Positions 34,921 through 43,888 of a stretch of DNA of 64,000 bases are shown piece by piece. The notes beneath the pieces were generated by a model. That model saw only the letters and a list, made by a program, of their open reading frames with translations. It did not search any database and had not been told where the DNA came from. The position numbers were made by a program, and so were the translations under genes. Position 1 is the stretch's first letter. Each line of letters begins with the position of its first letter. Source of the stretch: an uncultured Ruminococcus sp. (lineage in GTDB: Bacteria > Bacillota > Clostridia > Oscillospirales > Acutalibacteraceae); the NCBI GenBank assembly GCA_902762375.1, contig CACWNY010000007.1, positions 16,817 through 80,816 of the forward strand, read 5' to 3'.

Positions 34921-35886
34921 GTGAAAACAGAATTTGTCTTACAGTGGCATATCACTCACCGTTGCAATCTGCGTTGCCGACACTGTTATCAGCATGATTA
35001 TACTGCCTTTTTTGATGACAGAAAAATTATGCAGAATATACTGTCACAATTTGAGGAATTATTGAATACATACCATTATAGAGGACATATCAACATTACA
35101 GGAGGAGAGCCAACTTTACATAAAGATTTGTGGTGGCTTTTAAAGGAATGTGCCGAAAGAAATATTTCTACCGCACTACTGACCAACGGAACAACACTCA
35201 CCGTACAGGACGCTGAACGACTGAAAGCCTTTGGAATAACCTATGCACAAATCAGTCTGGACGGTTGTGAAAAAATACATGAAGCTATTCGTGGAAAAGA
35301 CAGTTTTCACAGAGCTGTCAACGGCATTACAGCACTGAAGTCGCAGGGAATATATACCGATGTTTCTTTTACCGTACAGCGTGAAAACATAAAAGAACTT
35401 AAACCGCTATCAAAATTATGTTATCAGATGGGAGTAGACAAACTGTGGTTTGACAGGGTAGTTATTCCCAAAGATGAGGACAAACAGCATTTATCATTAG
35501 ACCGTGAAACCTATCGAAAATTTTGTCAAAGTGCGTCAAAACTGAACCGTAAAGGGAAAGTGTCTTGTGCTAGGGCATTACAGTTTTTGCCGTGTAAAAA
35601 CAAGCATATTTATCATTGTACAGCAGGAAAAACTTTGCTTACTCTTCTGGCAGATGGTACAGTCATGCCATGCAGACGCTTACCACTCATTGCAGGCAAT
35701 GTCAAGAAAAACGATTTGTTATCCATTTATCAGAACAGTCCTCTATTACAACAGTTACGCAACACCACTTTACCGTCCGAATGTAGTAATTGTCTGTACG
35801 CCAACGATTGTCAGGGCGGAGCAAAGTGCATAGCTTATGCCCGAACAGAAAAATTCGATGTGCGTGACCCCGACTGTTTTATTTAA
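34921..35886 (+). CDS. Radical SAM/SPASM enzyme, probable peptide or protein modifier
   Basis: A 321-residue protein starting at GTG 34921. The cluster motif is CNLRCRHC (Cys 15, 19, 22), followed by HINITGGEPTLHKD, ALLTNGTTL and ISLDGCEKIHEAIRG. The C-terminal SPASM domain has Cys 233, 251, 288, 291, 297, 303 and 319 (CTAGKTL, VMPCRRLP, CSNCLYANDCQGGAKC, DPDCFI), which would hold two auxiliary iron-sulfur clusters. Such enzymes modify ribosomal peptides or proteins. The gene directly follows the Cys/Gly-tailed TPM protein, the obvious candidate substrate. Longer in-frame starts would run into the Gly-rich coding region and are rejected. Confidence 0.9.
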   Translation: MKTEFVLQWHITHRCNLRCRHCYQHDYTAFFDDRKIMQNILSQFEELLNTYHYRGHINITGGEPTLHKDLWWLLKECAERNISTALLTNGTTLTVQDAERLKAFGITYAQISLDGCEKIHEAIRGKDSFHRAVNGITALKSQGIYTDVSFTVQRENIKELKPLSKLCYQMGVDKLWFDRVVIPKDEDKQHLSLDRETYRKFCQSASKLNRKGKVSCARALQFLPCKNKHIYHCTAGKTLLTLLADGTVMPCRRLPLIAGNVKKNDLLSIYQNSPLLQQLRNTTLPSECSNCLYANDCQGGAKCIAYARTEKFDVRDPDCFI

Positions 35887-36060
35887 AGACTTTGCCTTTG
35901 AACCCCACAAATTTTTATGGCTCACTTCGTTCGGAAATCTTTATCTAAGTCTGGGCTATGACAATTAAAAGTTTTTTGTCCACTTTTTTTCAAAAAAGTG
36001 GGCGGGATTGTCAAGGGTGCAACCCTTGACACAGGATTTTTAAGGACGGTAGTCCTTAAA
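35884..36060. repeat. Mosaic palindromic repeat, full copy with eroded left arm
   Basis: The left arm is shortened (AAAGACTTTGCCTTTG, ACCCCACAA) and lacks the third hairpin; the CACTTCGTTCGG centre and the right arm (CCAC/GTGG, TCAAGGGT/ACCCTTGA, AAGGAC/GTCCTT) are intact. It separates the radical SAM gene from moxR. Confidence 0.85.
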
Positions 36061-36095
36061 CTCATTACATAATAAAATCAACAGGGAGAATCAAT

Positions 36096-37025
36096 ATGAA
36101 CGAACAAATAGAAAAATTAATTGCCAATATAGAAAAAATTATCGTCGGTAAAAAGACATCTATTGTCAAGGTGATAGTTGCGTTATTGTCGGAAGGACAT
36201 ATCTTAATTGAAGATGTACCTGGAGTAGGAAAAACAAGACTGGTATCCGCTTTGGCAAATTCATTAGACGGACAGTTTAACCGAATACAACTTACTCCTG
36301 ATATTATGCCGTCTGATATTGTGGGATTTTCAATGATAGACCCACAAACCAGAGAATTTACTTACAAAACAGGTGTAGCAATGTGTAATTTCCTGTTAGC
36401 AGACGAAATAAACCGTGCCTCACCTAAAGCACAGTCAAGTCTGTTGGAAGTAATGGAAGAACATCAGATTTCTTTAGACGGTCGTACAATAAATTTACCG
36501 TCACCCTTTATGGTACTGGCAACACAGAACCCTGTCGAAACATACGGCACTTATCATCTGCCTGAAGCACAGATGGACAGATTTTTAATGAAAATTTCTA
36601 TGGGATATCCGTCACTTGAAGAAGAACTGGATATTATCAGTCGTTCGGAAAGTGATACTTTTACCGAAAAACTGACCGCTGTCATGAAAATAGAAGATAT
36701 TCTCTATCATATCGCACAAGTGAAAAAAGTACAATGTGCAGAGAGTGTCAAGAAATATATTGTGAATTTACTGAATGCAACCCGAAATTCAACATTAGTT
36801 CGATTAGGAGCGTCACCCCGTGCAGGAATTGCCTTACTGAAAGCCTCCAAAGCATTTGCTTATATTTACGGCAGAAATTATGTTGTTCCTGACGATGTCA
36901 GAAATATGATGACCGCTGTACTTTCTCACCGTCTGATACTTTCGCCAAAAGGAAAATCCTCTTTTTCTACACCAGAAGAAGTTATGACAGCAATCGCAAG
37001 TACGGTTGCCGTACCTGTACAGTAG
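36096..37025 (+). CDS. MoxR-family AAA+ ATPase
   Basis: A 309-residue chaperone-like ATPase. Walker A is EDVPGVGKTRLVSAL, Walker B LLADEINRASPKAQSSLLEVMEEHQ (read as two motifs), sensor 1 ATQNPVETYGTY and the LPEAQMDRFLM loop follow. The C-terminal lid has GASPRAGIALLKASKAFA. MoxR proteins help mature or assemble partner complexes, commonly DUF58 and TgpA-type proteins. GGGAG precedes the ATG, and a DUF58 gene follows 12 bases later. Confidence 0.94.
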   Translation: MNEQIEKLIANIEKIIVGKKTSIVKVIVALLSEGHILIEDVPGVGKTRLVSALANSLDGQFNRIQLTPDIMPSDIVGFSMIDPQTREFTYKTGVAMCNFLLADEINRASPKAQSSLLEVMEEHQISLDGRTINLPSPFMVLATQNPVETYGTYHLPEAQMDRFLMKISMGYPSLEEELDIISRSESDTFTEKLTAVMKIEDILYHIAQVKKVQCAESVKKYIVNLLNATRNSTLVRLGASPRAGIALLKASKAFAYIYGRNYVVPDDVRNMMTAVLSHRLILSPKGKSSFSTPEEVMTAIASTVAVPVQ

Positions 37026-37037
37026 CGGTGACCGATA

Positions 37038-38246
37038 ATGAAAAATGTCAAAAATCAATCCGCAAAACCTAAAACACTTTTTTTCCGTAATCTTAAAGGA
37101 ATAAGTGTCTACCTTTGTTGCATAGGAACAGCGTTATTTCTCATGTATTATTTTGAGGGTGATGCAGGTATGTTACTAGCAATAGGTTTAGGGTGTGCGT
37201 TAGGAATTTCTCTGGCGGTTACACTGATTGTCAGACCGTTTATCCGTATAACAGTTACCACAGATACCGCAAGTGCTGTCAAAGGCGATGAAATAATTTA
37301 CCGTATTCATATTGACAAAAAAATCCCTATACCTACACCTGTCATTGAATTGCATACAGAATGTACACCACATTTTCTCAAAGAAACTGACAGCTATTCT
37401 GTTACATTAGGATTTCGTCAGGGCAATAAAACAGAACATTCTCTTGTTGCCTTACATTCAGGTGTCGGTGAAATACGCTTATCAGAGGTTATCATCAGTG
37501 ATTATCTGGGTGTATTCTGTTTTCGCCTGAAACACTGTATGGAAAATACTGCCATTACTTTATCCGTATATCCGAATATACCTGATGTCGCCGTACAAAC
37601 GAATTTCCTGAAAACAGCGGTATTATTTTCAGGAAATGATGACGAGGAAGAAGAAACTGATGAAACAGCACAGGTACAGACAGGCTTTCCAGGATATGAC
37701 CACCGTGAATATTATCCCGGTGACCCCGTAAAGCGTATCAACTGGAAACTTTCTTCAAAAAGAGATATCTACATGATACGCTTAGATGAAAAAATGGCTG
37801 GCACAGGACAGTTGTTTTTTCTGGATATGCCCTTCGCCCAACAGAATGAATATAACCTTTCTGTAAGAGATAATATCATAGAAGGTATCTTGGCAGTATT
37901 CCATATGATTATACAAGAGGGAAACGAAATCATATTCTTTTTTCCTCAAAATGAAAAGTGGCAGAAATTTGAACTTCATCGCACAGAAGATATTCATACC
38001 TTACAGGAGTTATCTGTAACTGTTACACCTATAGCTAACGGTCGGCTTATTCCTAAAGAACTTGTCAGCAACAATAAAACTCCCATCTGTTTTACTACAG
38101 CAACAGCCGAAAATCCTACCTCTGCTATGCAGATTGTTGCTGATTTACCCAATGTGTTACTTGTCAGTTCTGAACTTGCCCATTTGCCCAAAATCACCCC
38201 TGAAATGTGGCAGTTGACCAAAGAATGGGAACTTCAAAAATATTAA
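37038..38246 (+). CDS. DUF58-domain membrane protein
   Basis: A 402-residue protein with two membrane helices at about residues 17-35 and 40-60, an Ig-like middle and the DUF58 motif DHREYYPGDPVKRINWKLSS at about residues 228-247, then a vWA-like C-terminal part (LDEKMAGTGQLFFLDMP). It is the usual partner of MoxR, encoded immediately upstream, and of the TgpA-like protein at 29-31 kb. The acidic DDEEEETDE segment near residue 210 is a linker. Confidence 0.9.
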   Translation: MKNVKNQSAKPKTLFFRNLKGISVYLCCIGTALFLMYYFEGDAGMLLAIGLGCALGISLAVTLIVRPFIRITVTTDTASAVKGDEIIYRIHIDKKIPIPTPVIELHTECTPHFLKETDSYSVTLGFRQGNKTEHSLVALHSGVGEIRLSEVIISDYLGVFCFRLKHCMENTAITLSVYPNIPDVAVQTNFLKTAVLFSGNDDEEEETDETAQVQTGFPGYDHREYYPGDPVKRINWKLSSKRDIYMIRLDEKMAGTGQLFFLDMPFAQQNEYNLSVRDNIIEGILAVFHMIIQEGNEIIFFFPQNEKWQKFELHRTEDIHTLQELSVTVTPIANGRLIPKELVSNNKTPICFTTATAENPTSAMQIVADLPNVLLVSSELAHLPKITPEMWQLTKEWELQKY

Positions 38247-38258
38247 TTCAATGATTGT

Positions 38259-38282
38259 CAAAATCTGCTTACGCAGATTTTG
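38259..38282. repeat. Short hairpin module
   Basis: CAAAATCTGC / GCAGATTTTG with a 4-base loop. Two paired changes relative to the other copies (T-A to C-G type) preserve the stem. Confidence 0.8.
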
Positions 38283-38299
38283 TTTTGAATTTTTATTCA

Positions 38300-38400
38300 T
38301 TAAAGGGCTTCGCCCTTTAAAATCCCACAAGGGGCCGCTGCCCCTTGACCCTGCCCACTTTTTGAAAAAAGTGGACAAAAACTTTTAATTGTCATAGCTA
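38300..38400. repeat. Mosaic palindromic repeat, left arm only
   Basis: TTAAAGGGC/GCCCTTTAA, AAGGGGC/GCCCCTT and CCAC/GTGG hairpins, then CAAAAACTTTTAATTGTCATAGC. It lies between DUF58 and the convergent PHP gene. Confidence 0.9.
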
Positions 38401-38473
38401 TAAGTCATTTTTCTATAATTACGCACTTCAGAAAATAATCCCAACCGCTCAGCAGGAAAAAACCGTGAAATTT

Positions 38474-39295
38474 TTAAGCCCAATTTATCAGTCTGCGTAA
38501 ATCGTCATCGGGTGTTGTGCAAGTGCCTATGGGATTGACTTTTCCTGCACTGTATCCGTGAAAATCTGTTCCCCCTGTGCGTAAAAGATGATGCTTTTCT
38601 GTAATGGCAAGCAACTCATCGGTAACTTCCTGTGTTCCTCTGGGATACCAGCACTCTATACCGTCAATACCTTTGGCTATCATTTTATCAATGGCTGGCA
38701 TAGTATCGTATACGGTAGGATGAGCAAGTATAGCTATACCTTGTGCCTGATGAATTAAATCTATAACTTCATATACATCAGGATAGGCAATCTGCGTTTT
38801 AGCAAATCCTGTCTTCCAGTCAAATATCTTACGGTACAAATCTCCGTATACTCTCTCTGTATAACCTGCTTCCATTAATGTGTACATGATATGGCTTTTA
38901 AAAACAGTAGAACTCTCTCTGGCATTTTCTTCCATCATTTCCATGCTAATCGCATAAACTTCGGATATCTTTTTCATGGCATTCTGCATTGCTTCATAAC
39001 GATTTTTCTTGCTTTCTTCAAATATATCCAATAATACTTCGGGTTTTCGGCAATTATAACATAACATATGTACCTGTCGTTTACGCTCAAAATCATATGC
39101 CGATATTTCCACTCCGTGTATTACTTCTATACCGTATTTTTTTCCGTAAAACTGTGCTTCTTCCACGCCTTTAAATGTATCGTGGTCGGTAAGTGCTATT
39201 GCATTAAGTCCTGTAAGTTTTGCCAGACGGATAACATTCTGTACCGATGTTGCCCCGTCTGAACATTTAGAATGACAATGTAAGTCTGCTGACAT
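38474..39295 (-). CDS. PHP-domain phosphoesterase
   Basis: A 273-residue PHP protein of the YciV/RNase AM type. Metal-binding motifs are DLHCHSKCSDG (residues 4-14), ALTDHD, HGVEISAYD, AILAHPTVYD and TGGTDFHGYSAG. Members hydrolyse 3',5'-nucleoside bisphosphates or trim RNA 5' ends. The ATG at 39295 follows AAAGGAG by about 12 bases; an upstream in-frame ATG has no site. It is divergent from zapA. Confidence 0.88.
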   Translation of the reverse strand: MSADLHCHSKCSDGATSVQNVIRLAKLTGLNAIALTDHDTFKGVEEAQFYGKKYGIEVIHGVEISAYDFERKRQVHMLCYNCRKPEVLLDIFEESKKNRYEAMQNAMKKISEVYAISMEMMEENARESSTVFKSHIMYTLMEAGYTERVYGDLYRKIFDWKTGFAKTQIAYPDVYEVIDLIHQAQGIAILAHPTVYDTMPAIDKMIAKGIDGIECWYPRGTQEVTDELLAITEKHHLLRTGGTDFHGYSAGKVNPIGTCTTPDDDLRRLINWA

Positions 39296-39450
39296 ATCTT
39301 TCACGCTCCTTTTTTTGATTATAACATATTTTCTCATGGATTGCACTCCTAAAATTTATAATTTTTTAACCAAATGACTTTTATAATGACTATAATTGTA
39401 GTATAATGAATAAATACAATGTTTTTAGCACCAATAGGGAGGGAAGAACC

Positions 39451-39996
39451 ATGAGTGAGGAAAACAATGTAACTAAAGTCAGACTGACAATCTGCGGTAA
39501 TCAGTTTGTAGTTAAGGCTGATGAAAGCGTACACTATATTCAGAAGATTGCCAAAATGGTTGATGACCGTGTGAGAGAACTGGAAGACAGTAGTTCTAAG
39601 ATTAATTTGCAGATGGCTACCATTATTGCCGCTCTGAATTATTGTGACCAGTTCGAAAAAGAAAAAATGATTACCAGAGAATTACTCAAAAAAACGGAAG
39701 ACAGTGAAACCGTTGCCAAAGAAGCTACAGATAAACTCAATCAACTGATAATAGAAAATGAACAGCTTAAAGAAGAAAAAAAAGGACTGCATAAAATTAT
39801 CGCTGAACTGAAAAACGGCACTTATCAGGAAACTTCGGACGAAAACACATCAGAAAAAACGGAAAGTACGGAGGAAATTGAAATTAATGAATCATCTGAT
39901 ACCACAGAAAAAATAGAAACAGCGGAAACATCTGTCCATGAACCTGCTGTTGTGGATAAAAGAAAAACAACTACCCGAAAGAAAAAAAAAGTTTAA
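39451..39996 (+). CDS. zapA: Cell division protein ZapA
   Basis: A 181-residue protein. Residues 8-95 are the ZapA domain (KVRLTICGNQFVVKADESVHYIQKIAKMVDDRVRELE in order, then INLQMATIIAALNYCDQFEKEK), which stabilises FtsZ polymers; a coiled coil runs to about 130. The remainder is a low-complexity Glu/Thr/Ser-rich tail ending in a basic RKTTTRKKKKV, which is longer than in Bacillus ZapA. GGGAGGG precedes the ATG at 39451. The stop codon lies inside the first module of a repeat copy. Confidence 0.9.
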   Translation: MSEENNVTKVRLTICGNQFVVKADESVHYIQKIAKMVDDRVRELEDSSSKINLQMATIIAALNYCDQFEKEKMITRELLKKTEDSETVAKEATDKLNQLIIENEQLKEEKKGLHKIIAELKNGTYQETSDENTSEKTESTEEIEINESSDTTEKIETAETSVHEPAVVDKRKTTTRKKKKV

Positions 39997-40083
39997 GGGC
40001 TTTGCTCTTAAAAATCCCACAAGGGGACTTTGTCCCCTTGACCCTTACAAGCCTTTAAAAAGGCTTGACCTAAACTTTAAGTC
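39992..40083. repeat. Mosaic palindromic repeat, left arm only, CAAGCC stem variant
   Basis: TTAAGGGC hairpin containing the zapA stop, an AAGGGGAC/GTCCCCTT hairpin and a CAAGCC/GGCTTG hairpin (40048-40067) in place of the CCAC/GTGG one, then ACCTAAACTTTAA. Confidence 0.88.
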
Positions 40084-40110
40084 TGGGAAATCTACGGAAA
40101 TTTCTTTTTG

Positions 40111-40136
40111 TTGCACTCGATGAATATTGAGTGCAA
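40111..40136 (+). other. Hairpin before the U32 peptidase gene
   Basis: TTGCACTC / GAGTGCAA with a 10-base loop lies between the repeat and the ribosome site of the next gene. Role unknown; it has no T run. Confidence 0.45.
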
Positions 40137-40162
40137 AATTTATGCTTATGGGAGATTTTAGA

Positions 40163-42241
40163 ATGAAAAGTCTGGAAATTCTTGCCCCTGCTGGGTCTGT
40201 TGAGGCTTTGACTGCGGGAGTGCGTTCGGGGGCTGACGCTGTTTATCTGGCAACAACACAGTTCGGAGCAAGAGCTTCAGCAAAAAATTTTGATTTTGAA
40301 CAGTTGGAACAAGCTGTTTTATTCTGTCATCAGCGTGATGTGAAAGTTTATCTGACAATGAATACGCTGATTAAAGATACAGAGATGTTATCAGCGATTG
40401 ATACCGCTAAGAAAGTAGCAAAAATTGGTGTGGACGCTCTGATTGTTCAGGATATCGGGTTTGCAAGCACTATCCATAACATTATTCCTGCTTTACCGCT
40501 TCATGCTTCCACTCAGATGAGTATCCATACTCCTCAAGGGGCAAAATTTTTGTATGAACTCGGTTTTAAACGGGTTGTTCTGGCAAGAGAGTTGTCTTTG
40601 GGAGAAATTGAGGAAATTGTCGGCAGTTGCCCTGTTGAAACAGAAGTGTTCGTACATGGAGCATTGTGTATGTGTGTATCGGGACAATGCTATTTCAGTG
40701 CGGTTCTGGGTAGTAGGAGTGGCAATCGTGGGCAATGTGCCCAGACTTGTCGTTTGCCGTTTACAGTGGAAAACGGTGGCGGTCACGATTTGAGTTTGAA
40801 AGATATTTCAGTCTTACAATATCTTCGGCAGTTACAAACTATAGGGGTAACTTCTGCTAAAATTGAGGGTCGTATGAAAAGACCTGAATATGTTGCCTGT
40901 GCCGTAAATGTCGCACGACAGTTTCTGGATAACGGTTATGCTAATGAAGAAAGCTGTCAGCAACTGAAAAATGTCTTTTCACGCTCAGGATTTACAGACG
41001 GGTATTATATGAATAAGCGTGGTAAAAATATGTTCGGTATACGACAAAAAGAAGATGTTGTATCGGCTACGGGTAAGGTACTTAATCAGATACACGCTCT
41101 GTATAAAAATGAATATCAGCGTATTCCTGTTACCTTTGATTTTTCGCTGAAAAATCAAAAACCGTCTGTATTAAAAGCTTTTCTTTCTGATGGCTCTATT
41201 ACTGTGGAATGTCTGGGAAATAATGGAGAAACCGCCGTAAATAAACCTATCCAAAAAGAAAAAATTGTGGCTCAACTTTCTAAAACTGGTAATTCGCCAT
41301 TTAAGGTAATTGGCGTGCATTGTCATGTTGACGAAAATACAACTTTACCATTATCATCTATCAATGCTATTCGCCGTCAGACAACCGATAAACTGACACA
41401 GGAAATTTTGTACACTTACAAAAAGCAACAAACTTTTCATGATATTTCTCCCCTGCCCTACGGTGACAGAATTGTTCGTAAAAATATTCCGTTGCGTGCT
41501 GTCTTTACAAACTGGAGAGATATTCCGTTATCGTTTTCAGAATGTGAAATCGTTTTTGTTCCCGAAAATACACCCCTCAATGAAATGCAAAATATGATAA
41601 GTAAAGGATTTATTGTCGGTGTAGAATTATTCGGCGGTATGTTCGGCAGGGAAAAACAGATAATACAACTTATGACATTATGGAAAAATTACGGTATTAA
41701 ACATATTCTGATAAATAATCTGGGGGCTATACCATTATGTAAAATGTTTGGATTTGATATTCATGGGAATTTCAGGTTAAATGCAATGAATACACAATCT
41801 CTACAATTTTTGAAAGATAATGATATTCGTGATGTAATTGCTTCCTTTGAACTTACTGCTGAACAAATCAATAATCTTGGTGATATGTTTCCTGTAGGGG
41901 CAGTCATTTACGGAAAACTTCCGCTTATGCTTACAAGGAATTGTCCTGCTGTCAATTCCAAAACAAAAAGCTGTAAAACTTGTGAAGGTAATGGATTAAT
42001 CACCGACAGGAAAAATATTGCTTTTTCTTACCGTTGCGGTGGAGGTTGCACACAGATTTTCAACAGTATTCCGCTTTATATGGGTGACAGATTACAGGAA
42101 TTAAACAAAACGGATTTTTATACATTACTTTTTACAGACGAAACGCCACAACAAAAAAATGATGTGCTTGCGTGTATCAGACAACATAAAAAAATTAAGG
42201 ATGGTTACACAAGAGGACTTTATGAAAAAGGTGTTTTGTGA
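40163..42241 (+). CDS. U32-family peptidase / RlhA-like protein
   Basis: A 692-residue protein of the U32 family. It starts LEILAPAGSVEALTAGVRSGADAVYLA and has the hallmark VETEVFVHGALCMCVSGQCYFSAVLGSRSGNRGQCAQTCRLPF region (read across Cys-rich segments), SAKIEGRMKRPEYVA and C-terminal cysteines (CKTCEGNG, YRCGGGCTQIF) that could hold an iron-sulfur cluster. E. coli RlhA of this family hydroxylates 23S rRNA cytidine; others are linked to collagen breakdown. ATG at 40163 follows GGGAG by 9 bases. Confidence 0.9.
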   Translation: MKSLEILAPAGSVEALTAGVRSGADAVYLATTQFGARASAKNFDFEQLEQAVLFCHQRDVKVYLTMNTLIKDTEMLSAIDTAKKVAKIGVDALIVQDIGFASTIHNIIPALPLHASTQMSIHTPQGAKFLYELGFKRVVLARELSLGEIEEIVGSCPVETEVFVHGALCMCVSGQCYFSAVLGSRSGNRGQCAQTCRLPFTVENGGGHDLSLKDISVLQYLRQLQTIGVTSAKIEGRMKRPEYVACAVNVARQFLDNGYANEESCQQLKNVFSRSGFTDGYYMNKRGKNMFGIRQKEDVVSATGKVLNQIHALYKNEYQRIPVTFDFSLKNQKPSVLKAFLSDGSITVECLGNNGETAVNKPIQKEKIVAQLSKTGNSPFKVIGVHCHVDENTTLPLSSINAIRRQTTDKLTQEILYTYKKQQTFHDISPLPYGDRIVRKNIPLRAVFTNWRDIPLSFSECEIVFVPENTPLNEMQNMISKGFIVGVELFGGMFGREKQIIQLMTLWKNYGIKHILINNLGAIPLCKMFGFDIHGNFRLNAMNTQSLQFLKDNDIRDVIASFELTAEQINNLGDMFPVGAVIYGKLPLMLTRNCPAVNSKTKSCKTCEGNGLITDRKNIAFSYRCGGGCTQIFNSIPLYMGDRLQELNKTDFYTLLFTDETPQQKNDVLACIRQHKKIKDGYTRGLYEKGVL

Positions 42242-42268
42242 TATACTACCAAAGAAAGGGTTTTGGAT

Positions 42269-42706
42269 TTGCAAATCAAAATAAAAAAATTACATGACAA
42301 TGCCGTTATTCCTAAAAGAGCTACAGACGGTTCGGCAGGTATGGATTTATATGCCTGTATCACTTCTTCGCTGACGCTAAAAAAAGGTGAAAGAGTTACT
42401 GTTCCTACGGGAATTTCTGTTGAACTTCCTGACAATAACCATGCCATTTTTATCTTTGCCAGAAGCGGTCTGGGAATAAAACATGGTATTTCTCTTTCAA
42501 ACGGCGTTGGTGTGATTGACAGCGATTATCGTGGAGAAATTTGTGTGGGACTGATTAATCTTGGCAATAATGATTATACAATAAATCCTGATGACCGTAT
42601 TGCACAAATGGTGGTTATGCCTGTATGTATTCCCGAAATTTCGCTTTCTGACACGCTCTCCGAAACACAAAGAAATATCGGCGGTTTCGGGTCTACAGGC
42701 ATTTAA
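42269..42706 (+). CDS. dut: dUTP diphosphatase
   Basis: A 145-residue trimeric-type dUTPase that hydrolyses dUTP to dUMP. The five motifs are visible: DGSAGMDLYA (1), FARSGLGIKHGISL (2), NGVGVIDSDYRGEICVGLIN (3), PDDRIAQMVVMP (4) and RNIGGFGSTG (5). TTG at 42269 is preferred because AAAGG lies 9 bases upstream and the protein then starts MQIKIKKLHDNAVIPKRA as in homologues; TTG at 42263 is an alternative. A tandem pair of repeats follows. Confidence 0.95.
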   Translation: MQIKIKKLHDNAVIPKRATDGSAGMDLYACITSSLTLKKGERVTVPTGISVELPDNNHAIFIFARSGLGIKHGISLSNGVGVIDSDYRGEICVGLINLGNNDYTINPDDRIAQMVVMPVCIPEISLSDTLSETQRNIGGFGSTGI

Positions 42707-42708
42707 TC

Positions 42709-42925
42709 GGGGACGCTGTCCCCGAACCCCTGTTTAAGGGTTGCACCCTTAAAAATCCTGCCCACTTTTTTGAAAAAAAGTGGACAAAAAACTTTTATGC
42801 TCTCTTCGTTTAGATTGTTTATCTAACTGTCAGCTATGAAAAGTTTTTGGTCAAACTTTTTGAAAAAAGTTTGTGGGGTTCAGGGGCAAAGCCCCTGATG
42901 GGATTGTTAAGGGCAACGCCCTTAA
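42709..42925. repeat. Mosaic palindromic repeat, first of a tandem pair
   Basis: TCGGGGAC/GTCCCCGA cap, left arm with TTTAAGGGT hairpin and CCAC/GTGG, a TATCTAACTGTCAGCTATGA centre and right arm with CAAAC/GTTTG, CAGGGGC/GCCCCTG and AAGGGC/GCCCTT hairpins. Confidence 0.92.
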
Positions 42926-43112
42926 CCTTAAAAATCCTGTCCACTTTTTTTGAAAAAAGTGGACAAAAAACTTTTATGCTCACTTCGTTTGGATTGTTTA
43001 TCTAACTGTCAGCTATGACAATTAAAAGTTTTTGGTCAAACTTTTTTCAAAAAGTTTGTGGGGTTCAGGGGCAAAGCCCCTGATGGGATTGTTAAGGGCA
43101 ACGCCCTTAACC
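42926..43112. repeat. Mosaic palindromic repeat, second of a tandem pair
   Basis: Starts at AAAAATCCTGTCCAC without the first two hairpins and then repeats the previous copy almost exactly to GGGCAACGCCCTTAACC. The near identity indicates a recent tandem duplication. The pair fills the 438 bases between dut and sufC. Confidence 0.92.
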
Positions 43113-43144
43113 TCTTTACACATTTCAATAAAAGGAGTTTAAAT

Positions 43145-43888
43145 ATGCTGGAAATTAAAAATCTTTCGTTTAATGTCAATGCCGAAAATCAGGAAAAGGA
43201 AATCATTAAAAATATTTCCTTGACCATTCCTGACGGCAAGTTGTTTGTCATTACAGGTCCTAACGGTGGCGGAAAATCTACATTGGCTAAATTGATTGCC
43301 GGAATTGAAAAACCAACATCAGGACAAATTATCTTTAATGGAATAGATATTACCGATGTTTCCATTACCGAAAGAGCTAAAATGGGAATAGGGTTTGCAT
43401 TTCAACAACCTGTCCGTTTCAAAGGGTTGCGTGTTGCTGATTTGATAAATCTTGCTACAGGCAAACAATTAACAATTTCTGAAATATGTGACTATCTCTC
43501 TTTGGTGGGATTGTGTGCCAAAGAATACATCGACCGTGAAGTCAATAGCAGTCTTTCGGGAGGTGAACTGAAAAGAATTGAAATCGCTACTGTCCTTGCC
43601 AGAAAATCTTTGCTTACTGTCTTTGATGAACCTGAAGCGGGTATTGATTTGTGGAGTTTCAGTAATCTTATCGATGTCTTTCAGCAACAAAGAAAAGATA
43701 TGAGCAATCGTTCTATTATGATTATCTCTCATCAGGAAAGAATTTTGAATATCGCTGATGAAATTATTATCCTGAAAAATGGGTCTATCGAAAAACAAGG
43801 GGAAAAATCTAATATCTTCCCTGAACTTGTCAATACTCCGTCATCAATAAACGGCTGTCGGGGAATTTTGAAAGGAGCTGATTGTTAA
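43145..43888 (+). CDS. sufC: SUF system ATPase SufC (SmsC-like)
   Basis: A 247-residue ABC-type ATPase. Walker A is VITGPNGGGKSTLAKLIAG, the Q-loop GIGFAFQQPVRF, the signature SSLSGGELKRIEIATVLA and Walker B LLTVFDEPEAGIDLW, matching SufC rather than a transporter ATPase. It works with the SufB/D-like protein encoded next to build iron-sulfur clusters. ATG at 43145 follows AAAGGAG. Its TAA stop shares one base with the next ATG. Confidence 0.93.
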   Translation: MLEIKNLSFNVNAENQEKEIIKNISLTIPDGKLFVITGPNGGGKSTLAKLIAGIEKPTSGQIIFNGIDITDVSITERAKMGIGFAFQQPVRFKGLRVADLINLATGKQLTISEICDYLSLVGLCAKEYIDREVNSSLSGGELKRIEIATVLARKSLLTVFDEPEAGIDLWSFSNLIDVFQQQRKDMSNRSIMIISHQERILNIADEIIILKNGSIEKQGEKSNIFPELVNTPSSINGCRGILKGADC

